A stretch of DNA of 56,500 nucleotides from Glandiceps talaboti (lineage: Eukaryota > Hemichordata > Enteropneusta > Spengelidae), in contig NC_135549.1 of assembly GCF_964340395.1 (NCBI RefSeq), forward strand, positions 21,490,842 through 21,547,341, given 5' to 3'. The position numbers and the translations under genes were made by a program. The notes beneath the pieces were generated by a model. The model was not told where the DNA came from. It did no database searches and worked only from the letters and a program-made list of their open reading frames with translations. Shown piece by piece: positions 37,246 to 53,947 of the stretch (its first letter is position 1; each line of letters begins with the position of its first letter).

Positions 37246-39099
37246 GATAGAGACAGAGACAGACAGAGAGTATTCACTTTGTCTAATGGATAGTTACACA
37301 AAAATATATTATACTATACCTGTACTTAGATAAGATAGAAATCCGTTTTCGCAATCACATGTACGCGTTTATGCAAAACGGCGTTTTCATTGAATTAGCT
37401 CTATAAAGAGTGTGATAAGTAAACTTAACTTTCTTCTAAAACTTGGTAACATCACGGTCGCCTTCTTCACAGAAATAAAAATGTTTCTTCTTTTGTATAT
37501 GTATACAGGGTGCTGTATTGGAGAGTGATCAGATGGTACATTATCCTACTACAGAAGCTGCAGAACAAGCCGTACTTAATGAAGAGGTTTGTCATAATAA
37601 AAGTGCTATACTCAAGTCCTAGGCTAGCGAATTGTGATGAAGAAAATGGCGACATATATTATTTCCTCCGTGGAACATTCTGACTCTTAGCGTTTTCAGT
37701 GCAATGAGTGCAGTATATCAATCACTGAATTCGACTATACACCGTACTCGTTTCGAGGTTCGGTACTCCATATGCATGTGCATTTAAGTTCAGGACAGTA
37801 AAACAAAAAAAAAAGTGTTCCGAAGTCCCCACAATTTGATAAGGGAGCTTTCAGTAATTACAGAGGGGGGGGGGGGTCAGGCCTGGGAAAGCTGTTTCGT
37901 AAAATATGACCCTCCCCCAATTCCGTCGCCGCGTGTTAAAAAGTTACCCTCCCTCAGTTTCCTCTAAACCACAACCTCATTAAAGTATTTTAAAAAAACA
38001 TGGTTTAAATGCCAGACATAGAAAAGGACAGTACTCCCAGAATCAATGGTTTCAATGTTATTTAAAGGTATTGGTTATTTGCCAACAACTACATACGACC
38101 GCACTGTGAAATCGGTGCTGCATTCTGTGTTTGGATCTCACTGGCAGAGGGTGAAGGTCAGAAAATTAACTCATATTAGCGTCATGGCGGAGAAATGGGA
38201 TATCTCCGACAAACTCTTAAACCTATAACTAAGATTATGTGTGTATATATGCATACATGTATTCGTATTCGTATTCGTATTCGTATTCGTATTCGTATTC
38301 GTATTCGTATTCGTATTCGTATTCGTAGGTGGATGCTGCTTTCATGAACGTGAACATCTTTGCCGGGACTTCCCTGACCAAAATAGGCGACGAGATCACC
38401 AATTGTTTGAAAGATGGTGGCGCTATGATGACGAGGAAGGATAGTTCATTGGCCAGTTGGTGGAATCCAGCATTCGCACGTCTAAAGGAGACATCTCAGT
38501 TCAAGAGAATATGTGACGATGCAGATAAAAACCATGGTAATGTTTAAAATATCTGCAAAAATATGCATTTAATTTTTGATATGCTGTATTTAAATTACCA
38601 CTTGCATAACGACTTATCTTGATTGGTTTTATTTGAAATCATTAAACGTCCAAGATAAGTTATAAATGACAAGGACAACATCGTTGAAAACTTGAATATA
38701 TAACATTGATACCTTTAGTCGACAGTGTATCAATAATCCGGTGACTGCAAAGGGTCACTCGTTCTTCAACGTCACTGATGCTACTAGTAAGATACGCAAG
38801 TGGCTCACTCGGTCATTATTAGGTGACCTTAAAGGGTCACCGACTCTTCGATGTCACTGATGTGATAGTGCATTTACCTGTCGTATTGTTTTTATGTACC
38901 GTTTGTAGTTTTGGGTGAAATTTGAATTAACTACATCTGATTGGTGGTATTGGTAGGAATATGAGTGTGTTGGGATAATACATACATCGTTAGCTTCTCA
39001 TATTGTGTATTTCCGCTTTATTCTCAATAATTAAAAAATAGTGACCTCTTTCCCTAACCCACAGGTCACATGCCCGGACCCATCCAATGCGTGGATTAA
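33261..39099 (+). CDS. Membrane-anchored family-3 solute-binding protein, gene 1
   Basis: Eight exons: 33261-33501, 33732-33792, 34328-34377, 34990-35118, 35695-35894, 37509-37586, 38329-38536, 39065-39099 (intron phases 1,2,1,1,0,0,1), giving 333 residues. Residues 1-38 are a hydrophilic tail (SVNFHM, no signal peptide). Residues 40-63 form a membrane helix, so I infer type II topology with the rest outside the cell. Residues 85-323 match by eye the bacterial extracellular solute-binding family 3 (SBP_bac_3) fold: first strand IWTFAIGHDG, GLRGFHVD (bacterial 'lvGfdvDl'), T165-Y-E-R168-LRTVDF (bacterial 'TpeRa..vdFs'), TGKKIAIGDG ('l.GkkvgvqlG'), TEAAEQAVLNEE then VDAAF ('eal.al.sGrvDAv'), and WNPAFARLKETSQFKRIC ('n.Al.~l~~dGtY.ki'). 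There is no channel insertion. R168 should hold a ligand carboxylate; N260 sits where bacteria have the amino-binding Asp. AATAAA lies at 39570. The ligand is unknown. Confidence 0.88.
35925..36090. repeat. (GA)n, (GTGA)n and (TTG)n microsatellites in intron 5 of gene 1
   Basis: GA repeats at 35925-36009 start about 30 bases after the exon 5 donor. GTGA repeats follow at 36027-36055 and TTG repeats at 36056-36090. The last tract is the complementary (CAA)n tail of the antisense LINE fragment. Confidence 0.9.
36056..37030 (-). mobile_element. 5'-truncated non-LTR retrotransposon (LINE), ORF2 C-terminus with 3' (CAA)n tail
   Basis: Minus strand 37030-36321 is open for about 235 codons up to a stop at 36321. 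It contains KLRFFGTLCN, a tryptophan-rich middle and CSKCQELVGDYLTHLLTSC, the Cys-Cys-His-Cys arrangement found after the reverse transcriptase in many LINE ORF2 proteins. The 3' side ends in AATAAAGAAA followed by (CAA)n at 36090-36056, as in CR1/L2-like elements. The reverse transcriptase itself is absent; the open frame runs into the GAGT microsatellite at 37038. It lies antisense in intron 5 of gene 1. The uninterrupted frame suggests a fairly recent insertion. The exact LINE clade is not resolved. Confidence 0.7.
37038..37244. repeat. (GAGT)n and (GACA)n microsatellites
   Basis: GAGT with a GGGT island runs 37038-37141, then GA-rich sequence, then GACA repeats to 37244. They adjoin the truncated 5' side of the LINE fragment. 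Confidence 0.95.
38260..38328. repeat. (TATTCG)n hexanucleotide array forming the 3' splice region of exon 7
   Basis: About eleven TATTCG units run straight into the AG at 38327-38328 that precedes exon 7 of gene 1 (GTG GAT GCT at 38329). The paralogous acceptors (gene 2 at 42957, gene 3 at 54771) have no such array, so the array has expanded into the polypyrimidine and branch region of a working intron. Confidence 0.9.
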
Positions 39100-39783
39100 G
39101 CTAGGGTTTACTCTACCAAAGATAGAAGACTGACGTCACTATATCTCAGTAGTGTTATGGCGGACGAATTTACTACAGTTTACTTCGCGTGTGATTTTTA
39201 TTTGTAGATTTTATTTCAACTTGTGACAGAGAAATTCATTGTAACATATCACCTTGATAAAAACAGGGTACAGTAGTTTTTTTTATCTGAACGAAATATA
39301 TTTTAGCAGACTTTGAGAAATTTTCCAATTGTAATATGATGTACTTCTTACTGTGCGTCCCGAAAATGACCGACAGACACCTATGTATGTACAATTTCGA
39401 TCATAACAACACATTGTGCGCTGTTTGGTTGTGTTTTTCTTTAGATAAAATATGAACCATTTTACACCATATTGTGTTTCCTCCCTCAGTGGACAAACTT
39501 TACTTTAGCATTTCGTAACAAACTTTTCGTATTACAATGACAGTCAAACTTAATACACCCTTTTATGCGAATAAATAATAAACAATATCACCTCAAATCA
39601 CATTCCTAATTTGTGTGCCAAGTAGAAAACCTACCCGTTAAACGTTTACGGGACTGGTCTACGCATGTGCAGTCTATCAATGCGTACGATCCTGAAGCCA
39701 ATCTTTTTAATACCTACCGTAAGGAACTGGCATGGTCCGGTCGGTTTTACTGAAATTAATGCTCTCAATAGATCAACGTCAAT

Positions 39784-39963
39784 GTGAGTAATGACATACA
39801 TACATACATGCCTGCCTACCTACCTACCTACCTACCTACCTACCTACATACATACATGTACATACATACATACATACATACATACATACATACATACATA
39901 CATACATACATACATACATACATACATACATACATACATACATACATACATACATACATACAT

Positions 39964-40002
<39 letters not shown>

Positions 40003-40055
40003 TACATACAGACAGACAGACAGACACACATACATATATACATACATACATACAT

Positions 40056-40086
<31 letters not shown>

Positions 40087-40152
40087 TACATACATACATG
40101 TACATACATACATACATACATACACACACACACAAACACACACACACACATT
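39784..40152. repeat. Compound (CATA)n/(GACA)n/(CA)n microsatellite
   Basis: CCTA, CATA, GACA, CATA, GACA, CATA and CA blocks alternate over ~370 bases. All long open frames here in both directions are translated repeat. Confidence 0.95.
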
Positions 40153-41072
40153 ACAGTATCATATAATTGGTAACATGATGCATAGTACACATGACTTATA
40201 TGAAAGTAAAGATATGTAAATGAGTTTATTGTTGTATTGACCTTAACCAATTAAAGACATGATATTAGTTATGGTAATGAAATATGGATTCGAATTATGA
40301 TAATTTGCTTTAATGATATTTATTTTATGGGAAAAAATTAAACAGACTGAGTGACTTATTCTCCAATTATTCAAAGATACATGATAAAATGACATCAAAG
40401 TTTGAACACTAACACAAGGTAGAAATATATAGATGTACGTAGAGTATTGTCCTTTATTCGTAAAACTGATTATTTATATTACTAGTATGGGATATCTCGT
40501 GTAGTATGCATTTTCCCGCCAAAACGTATACAAATTTTATTTTGTGTGCATGTCGCAACAATCTCGTTTTAGACCAAAATTTTAGAGACTGTACTTGGTT
40601 TTGAAAAGGTGCTAAAATTGGATTAATCGAATTTACAGAATTTCTCCAAAAATGAAGTATTGTTTCATTCAACATTCAAGATATTTATCCCCCGATTTCG
40701 GAAAACACAAAATGAGCGCTACAATTCTATAACACTCCGACTTTTTTGCATAACGTTGGTAGGCTATGATTTGTTTAGTTTAGCTCCTAATTTTGAGTTA
40801 ACATTGTCAACAAATGGACCGAGAATTTGCCTTTTCATGGTGACATATTGTATCATTTTGGAATAAAAATGGATTCCCCGGTGACACACAACATTTACTT
40901 ATTGCGGAGAGCAATTTGAAGTTATGTAGAGGGTATGATGTATCGTAGTTCAGTGTATTTGTGTATTGTATGATTGTGTAGTTATGTGGTAAACCGCAGT
41001 GTACTGTAATTATGTGTAGTGAAGTGTAATTGTAGTATACTGTAGTGTAATGTACTTAAGTGTAGTGTAGTA

Positions 41073-41313
41073 ATGCACTGTACTGTACTGTACTATACTG
41101 TACTGTACTGTACTGTACTGCGCATGCACTGTATTGTACTGTACTGTGTACTCTACTGTGCTGTACTGCGCATGCACTGTATTGTACTGTACTGTGTACA
41201 GTACTGTACTGTACTGCACTGCACTATACTATACTGTACTGTACTGCATTGTACTGTACTGTGTACTGTACTATACTGTACTGTACTGTACTGCACTGTA
41301 CTGTACTCACAGT
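41073..41313. repeat. (TACTG)n pentanucleotide array with higher-order structure
   Basis: TACTG units are interrupted by a recurring block, 'cgcatgcactgtattg', seen twice about 58 bases apart, so part of the array has been duplicated as a longer unit. The several Cys-Thr-Val-Leu-Tyr open frames here are not genes. Confidence 0.9.
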
Positions 41314-41649
41314 GTACATGCCGTAAGTTCATCAACTTAATTTGCTTGCATATGGACCCTAATACTACTAGATAAAAATACATTTCTATAGTCATACAGG
41401 ACGTAGTTAACAAGTAAACAACAACATATCGTCTCGTATAAAACACTAACATATCATTCATCGATTCCAATGAAATAGTCCCTCTCCCCAGTTGTGATTA
41501 CTATAAGGTATACCAGTTAAATTGTATTATTTTACACTGTCACTTCTAATCATTTGGTGCACGTCGTCTGTTCTCAGTGGTAATAACGTTACATGCGATG
41601 TAGGCCGACCTCCACCAGTAGACGTACCATGGCCTTTTATCCTCGTGAA

Positions 41650-47143
<5,494 letters not shown>

Positions 47144-47221
47144 TCACAACCTGCAAAATATTCATACGTATTTGGATGAGTAAACGGCAATAAGCAATAA
47201 GCATAATTGCAGACATGTGCG

Positions 47222-47342
47222 TACAGACAGACAGACGCACGCACGCACATACACATACACATACACATACACACATACATACATACATACATACATACAT
47301 ACATACATACATACATACATACATACATACACACATACATAC
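47222..47342. repeat. (CA)n/(CATA)n microsatellite
   Basis: GACA, GCAC, ACACAT and CATA repeats, about 80 bases upstream of the coding exon acceptor of gene 2. Confidence 0.95.
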
Positions 47343-47784
47343 TTGTAAACTACTATTTTGTATTGCCACAAAGGTTGACCAAAGGTGAAGAAATGAAAAT
47401 GGCCAACCCTACCTCCATGTATCTTATGCCCTTTATTGTTCTATTTGAATTGTATGAATTGTGGTGTACAATAGAAAGGGCCTATTGTTGCTATATTAAA
47501 AGACTTCTATTGCGATAGTTGTTATGCGACACGACAAAACGAAATCACGTGACTTTTGGCGAAGGTCCATGAAGTGAATTGGCATTTATGTACAACCATT
47601 TTAAGCTAGGGAAAACATGTAAAGAAATCGGTTGGGTGGTGGCCTTTGAAGTAAAAAAGATTTAACGGCTATATAAAAGGTCTTCTTTCCAGAAGGAGGT
47701 CAAACAATGTCCTATAGGCTGATTTCAGGGTCAATGGCTGACGATAACCTTCCCATTGGTAAACGTACATATCGATATACCACA

Positions 47785-47932
47785 TCACGTCACGTCGCAT
47801 CACATCGCATCGCATTGCATTACTACATTGCATGACATGACATGACATGACATTACAATACCTTATATTACATTACATTACATTACATTACATTACATTA
47901 CATAACATTACATTATATCATTGCATTGCATA
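47785..47932. repeat. Imperfect (CATTA)n/(CATGA)n repeats
   Basis: Pentanucleotide units with drifting sequence (CACGT, CGCAT, CATGA, CATTA). Confidence 0.85.
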
Positions 47933-49051
47933 AGGACATTCCTTGAATTCTACCATACCAGTCCTTACTATAAGGAGTTCCAACAAGATGATGATTTTTT
48001 TTTATTTTATAATATTTCTCGACGATCTACACCTGTCGTTACGTATACCTAATTTAGTCGAACTGAGAACAAGTGAACTTTAGGCGTGGCCGCTTTCTCC
48101 ATTACAATATTTTTTCTCGGTCCATACCCAGCTGTACACAAAGGGGGGGGGGAGACTTTTTTCTTCGACTGTATGTCAATTGACCTCGTTTCACACAAAA
48201 TGTAAAGGACACACACATTATGTAAGAAATGAGATTTACTGTCTGCTGAACCACAGACCCTGGCTGAACGTGATAAGTATATGTACACAGACATAAACCA
48301 CGTGATCTAAAGAGACATTATTTAGGAACGTAATTAGTACCACCTGAAAGATTTCCCTTTTACTAAGTAGTAATTTAAACTAACACACTCTACAATGTAT
48401 ATAGTATGTTCGTCTTTATGTTCTGTTGACGCAATTTTGTTTGTCGTGTCTGTTAGTGTCGAACACAGAAATACAATGTAGTTTCAAAAATGGGTATAAA
48501 CTTAATAATAAAAAAGGGAATTTTGTTATTTATAGATTTGGTGGAATATGTTTGATGTAAGGGTAGCATAAATTTGACACTGTGACTGGTTGCGTGTAAA
48601 TACCAATACGTAGGTAGCTGACAAACACCAATGGTAGTATTTTCTAAGTCAAAGAACAAATGGTCAAGGTGTACTTTCCATTGAAGCGCAAACAAACAAG
48701 CAGGCGGGCAGGTAGCTTTATAGGTAGTTAGGTACGAAGGTTCAATTAATGTGACTCTCATTGCCACAAAAAACCCTCCTCAGTCAGCTACAGTTGCGTA
48801 CTTTCGGTGAACATTTCAAATTTGTTACGTCCAGACTTTTCGTTTGTGTCCTGTCTATTGTTACCGATCATGGAGACAACCAATATTCCAGGTGTGTGAC
48901 AAACACGAACACGCTAAAGTTCATCTTTCATTTACAAAAATCAACCATACAAACCATTCTAATTAGTTGTCCAATCAAATCATTCAAACACAAAGACTCC
49001 CACAACCCTGTTTTATCTTCTTATCAACTTTTTTAGTCCTCGAAATCTTAC

Positions 49052-49130
49052 CTGGTACGTAGCTAGCTGATCCGAGTCGCCGAGTCACTCTCACAAGAGA
49101 CGATTGTTTACTGGTATTTGCCTATACGAC
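49052..49130 (-). other. Candidate 5' non-coding exon of gene 2
   Basis: On the minus strand, 'gctacgtaccag' is followed by a donor GTAAGA at 49051. As in gene 1, the coding exon starts 7 bases after an acceptor, so a leader exon is required, and this donor lies at a comparable distance upstream (~1.9 kb). The right border is a guess. Confidence 0.3.
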
Positions 49131-50639
49131 CACCTTCGGGCTGACACTGCCTAACTCTTTTGATATTCAAAATTCGTGAAAGGTGAAACGCACCCACGAC
49201 ACCATGGACAATCTACCAGATAGCTGTACTGTTTGAGTAGTGTTTTGAGACCATCAACTTAGTAACCGTATAAAAGATGTGTACCTGAGCTTAAATGCAC
49301 TAATATATTAGTCAGTAACTTAAATTGAGAGACAAAACCATTTCAACAACTGTATGACACTTTATGGCTACTGTAAAGATGCTCAAACTTGACATTGCAG
49401 GCATAATGCTGAAAATGACCTCATTACATCGCTGTAAACCAGTTTTTATTCCCCCAGGAGTCTTTTGACCTAAACTATGTAGAAGTGAGGGTTTGAAGGT
49501 CATAAGATGAGGTATCATCACCTTAAGTTGTGTAATGATGACTATTTCAGCATTGACCATTTTACGTGATGTGTTTCACCATATTTCTTAATTCGTACTT
49601 GTAAGGGTCACTCTCCAGGTGGTAATACGTAATATGCTAATAGTGACATGCCCTTGATGTGTTAGTCATATACTCAGCATTCACAAGAGCGCATCCGTGA
49701 GGTTGGTTCTGTTATTTTGTATAATCTACACATGTGTGTCCCAAGGGTGTCAGAAAAGCGAGATTTCGCAGTCACGTGAGATTTCGGTCTTTTTATTGGC
49801 AAACATATTTAAAAAAAATTACAGGTAGATAAATGAATCAGAATGACTACTTTATTAGCCTACATTTATTGGAGCCATAGACGATTATGAACTGGAACAA
49901 CATTTGCATATCTGGTGGTATTCAGAGTTCATTAACATAATATATTGTTTTTGAAAAGATCATAAGCAAATAACACTTGTATGTACACACCACAAGATGA
50001 CGACCCAGCAGTGTGGTAGAAGCCACGATCGATGTAGTAAGTTTAAAAAAACACTGTATCGCAAACTGTACTATAGTTGCAGTATCACATTATGTAAAGT
50101 AAGTTACATGTACCATCATGGATTGTGATGTATGTATATATGTATATATACATATATTTACTCTTAATTAATGTTATGGTATTCAAAAAGAATATTGAAA
50201 AGAAATTGAGAATGTTATACATCCACATAAAAGTTACCCTGCTATGTAATGGAATCACCCAAAATGACACAATAGTTGTATGCCTATCCCACTGTACAAT
50301 ATCTTACCCACAACTCTCTCTGATTGGTATGCTTGGAGGTTCCTTATTTTATAAGTTTTTCAATAATCCATACTTTTCAACATTTTAAGCATAGTAATTA
50401 AGTTTAATTAATATGTAGAAAAAGAACGCTTAGGAATCAAAAATAAAGTTCTAAATTTTGTATAAAAATGAACTAACAACTAAATTAAGCATGTGCTGTG
50501 AATAAAACACTTTTCACTGTCAAAGTGTCAATAACTTGGGTAATCAGTGTGTATGATGAGTTTTAGTATGTAAATTTCTTTTGTCATACCTATTCAAATA
50601 AATCTATATCTTTGGCAAAGTCATAACAGGTGCATAATG

Positions 50640-51240
50640 TTTAGCTTTTCGAAGCTGTGAAAAATTACCTTAAAGGCTATGAATAACCTACAAATTGCTT
50701 AATAAAGCACAAAAATATCCAGATCGGCTAGAGGGAGACCGTAGGATCCCCTCCTCACCAGAGGTCACTCATGCAGTCAACCAACAATTAGATGCACCAA
50801 CCGTTTTAAATTTCCTGTCATAATGGCATAAAACTGTTCTTCAACATTTTAACCCTATGTATACAGTATAGAGATAAATTGCTAATTTTAGACGACATTT
50901 TCTTTTAGAGCTGTGAAATTATTGTTAGGATTGTCTAAAAAAAATTTCCGTAAAAGACTTTTTAAGTAAAGAACTCCTCTACCAATCATACTGACCTTTA
51001 CAGTAATGTATAATGATGCCATTTTACATTTTTAAAGAACATATTTCAACCCTTTGTATAAAGAATAGTTTAATTCCTGATACTTGATGGTCCTTCCTTG
51101 TAAAGTATGGACGTTACTGCCTAAAACGTTCTGCATAGCCTAAATGTTGGCTTTAAGAATATAAACCTTCAGAGCGTCTAGGGGGAAACGCCCAGGACCT
51201 CCCCACAACGATGGAAATAGAGGTAAATAAAGACATATAG
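50640..51240 (-). repeat. Inverted, partial copy of the 28-29 kb repeat units 3-5
   Basis: Read on the minus strand, the sequence follows the plus strand of 28.8-29.33 kb in the same order. Shared text includes 'ccatcaagtatcag', 'gggttgaaatatgttctt', 'atggcatcattatac', 'taaaggtcag', 'ccattatgacag', 'ttggtgcatctgattgttgg' (one base different), 'gcatgagtgacctctgg' and 'ttattcatagccttt'. The terminal inverted repeats of the 2.2-kb element are not present, so this is a fragment. Confidence 0.65.
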
Positions 51241-53054
51241 CCGCCTTCACCACATCAGATGTAATTCAGGCTGAATCCTCAGCAAAATTTATCATAATTT
51301 GGATAAAAAAATGAATTGCTACAAAAAAGATTTAAATAAGTCATTTTTATAAATATTTTTATCGTGTCAATTTTCTTTCCCAACCTGTTGGAAAGGAGGG
51401 GGGGGGGGTCGTTTCTCATGCCAGACAATAATTTTGCCAGACGATAAATTATTGTCTGTGGCACACCACACTAGTAAGTTTAAGTTGAATGTTCACTTTG
51501 CAGGTTTTAACACAGTTGCAAAATTAATGTTGCTATCAATAGCGGATTAGATAAGATCTTTTATGGCTTATCAGTTGGCTTTGTACAGTATATATTTCTT
51601 CTGTAGCCGTGCTTTAAAATTTTAAAAATGGCGACTTAACGTCATCTTAGTGATGGCTTGGTACACTAGTACTATAGACTGAAATTCTTTTACCACTTGC
51701 TACACCCGAGTGATTACACGAACGCAAACATAATGTGATTCTGTCAGTCTAAGTATGCAAGTGGAGAGGAAAACAGCCCGAGGGTCCTTTGTCTAAAATC
51801 ATTTGAATCTGGTTCGTTAAGTAATTCTGATTGAAGTAAGGAAACCAAACTTTCAGTATTAACGTTCGACACTCTGATTGCAAACAATTTCTATGACAAC
51901 AACTTTAAAACATGTTCACCTGCTACTAGTAAATACTGCAAGAAGAGGCCCAACAAAACCTAGTCAAAAATAGACCTGCAAGTACCTGTAAAATATACTA
52001 GAAAGTATTTCTGCATACATCACACTATCTTTTACATAATTCTTTGAAGGGATAAGTTTACATAGTGTGAATATGAGCTATCTACTTGGTACGACCCAAT
52101 CGCTCCGATCTGCAAAACATAAACAGTCCAAGACCGCAGCAAAACACGAATTTCCGTACCCAAAAACATAGCTTACCTACAACCAAATAAGGTGGTCACT
52201 GAACCACTATTACGAAATCAAACTCTGGCAGTCTAGTGCGGCCTTACTCTAATTATCAGGCTTGCACATCAATCACTGACAAGACTATAACAATATATGG
52301 GTGTCTTATATCACTTGCTTTATTGAATGCCACTAGGGCAAGGTATCATTTCTCGACCTTCTGCCATTGTGTGATCGGTAGTATTGTTTGTCACTGTTCC
52401 TATACATACTGAAAAAAAACCTATGCTGTTCTTATTATTTTTGAAATTCATGATTATGATTTTCGCTAACAAAGCTTTGGTCGAAGACACTTTATTATTG
52501 ATAAGTGTGTGTGAATAATCGGATGAAATGGGCACCTTGGAGGTTAAAGGTCAGGGTCAAATATGAGAAACTCAGAAAGGTCATATCTCCTATTGGACAG
52601 CGTGTACTTGAATAAAGTGTTCGTGTCATTTAGTTCCTGAGCTATTGTTACGATGGTGGATTTGCACACCAAATATGGCCGCCATATTGGGTTTAAAGTG
52701 ACATACGCAGCAACATGATGATGTTTATGTATGTGATTGTTCTGCATCACATTTTCAAAGTATTGCAAAGGAATTGATCATACCTAAATATATACAAATA
52801 ACTCAATATGCTGGACATGACTTGACCTTGAAGGTCAATGTTAGAGGAAAATATCAAGGTCTTACAAAGAAACCTTGCATGTTAGGGAACATACTTGAAT
52901 GGAGTCTGTCTGCATTACAGTATTTGAGTTATGGGATAAAATGAGATTTTCAAACCACGTTTTCAAATTCAATAAAGTGAAAACAACAGTAAAGGCATAC
53001 AATTAACAATACATGTACAAGAATTGACCTGTTTGTACTCTCCAGGCAAATCCG

Positions 53055-53298
<244 letters not shown>

Positions 53299-53947
53299 AC
53301 ATATTCAGATTCTCCGATCGAGGCAGTAATATGGGTCAATATGCCAAATCCAACATTCCATTGTAATTACTCTTTCAAAGGAGCTGTCTCAACATTTTCA
53401 TTCTATGTTTATTTTAAACAATGATTTGACTTTGACTTTGAACGATTTTGGTCAAATTACACCAGGAGTCTGTAGGAACAGCATGCATAATTATGAAATT
53501 ACACAAACAAACAAAATCGTTGTTGGTCATGATCATTTACCCTACTACGTAATGGAATCACCCAAATGACACAACGCTGACATACTATAGTTTGTGATTT
53601 CACATTTTTGTCCAAGTTTAGCTTAGTATAATTGGGTTTGAGAAAAACTGAAAGGGGTTTTGCTTGTAAGCGCAGAAATTTGCCAATGACGTATGTTGTT
53701 AGCTTTACAAATACGTCATCCATGCAATGTATGTTGGTGGAATTTTGTCAATATTTCAAAGAAAAATCAAGAAAAAAGTATTTTAATAAGTCTAGTGCTG
53801 TCGTAATTAAAATCTTTTTGATTATCACACTATATCTAATGTTCTTTCTTCTATTTTGATCTAAATATCTATAGATGTCTGCTTGCTGTGCGTAGATATA
53901 TGCCGCCAGTCTTGTCATGTGATCTCTTAGTCAACACACGTGATCGA

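Larger units (their letters stand above)
39100..41649. other. Convergent intergenic region between genes 1 and 2, repeat-rich
   Basis: This lies between the stop codons of two convergent genes and should hold both 3' UTRs. It contains a duplicated ~50-bp segment ('ggtgac..aaagggtcac' through 'cttc.a.gtcactgatg' at about 38738-38785 and 38822-38870, just before this region), a large CATA/GACA array at 39784-40152 and a TACTG array at 41073-41313. No other gene was recognised. Confidence 0.5.

Noticed and set aside
36900-37301. N-terminal part of the 326-codon minus frame (CLSV..., THSLTHSL...)
   Set aside because: The part above about 37030 is microsatellite translation. Only 36321-37030 has LINE ORF2-like sequence.
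33261-39099. Gene 1 as an ionotropic glutamate receptor
   Set aside because: The segment between the first-lobe motif (VDFTDAF) and the second-lobe strand (TGKKIAIGDG) is only ~25 residues, with no pore helices. The only membrane segment is N-terminal to the domain.
33261-39099. Bacterial contamination as the source of the solute-binding domain
   Set aside because: Coding sequence is interrupted by seven GT-AG introns at the same places in separate paralogs, and the base composition matches the surrounding animal DNA.
51421-51462. Hairpin 'cagacaataattt...aaattattgtctg' as a terminator or RNA gene
   Set aside because: It is a 13-bp arm palindrome next to a G-run in A+T-rich DNA. Such features arise by chance or from MITE debris, and no transcript context is seen.
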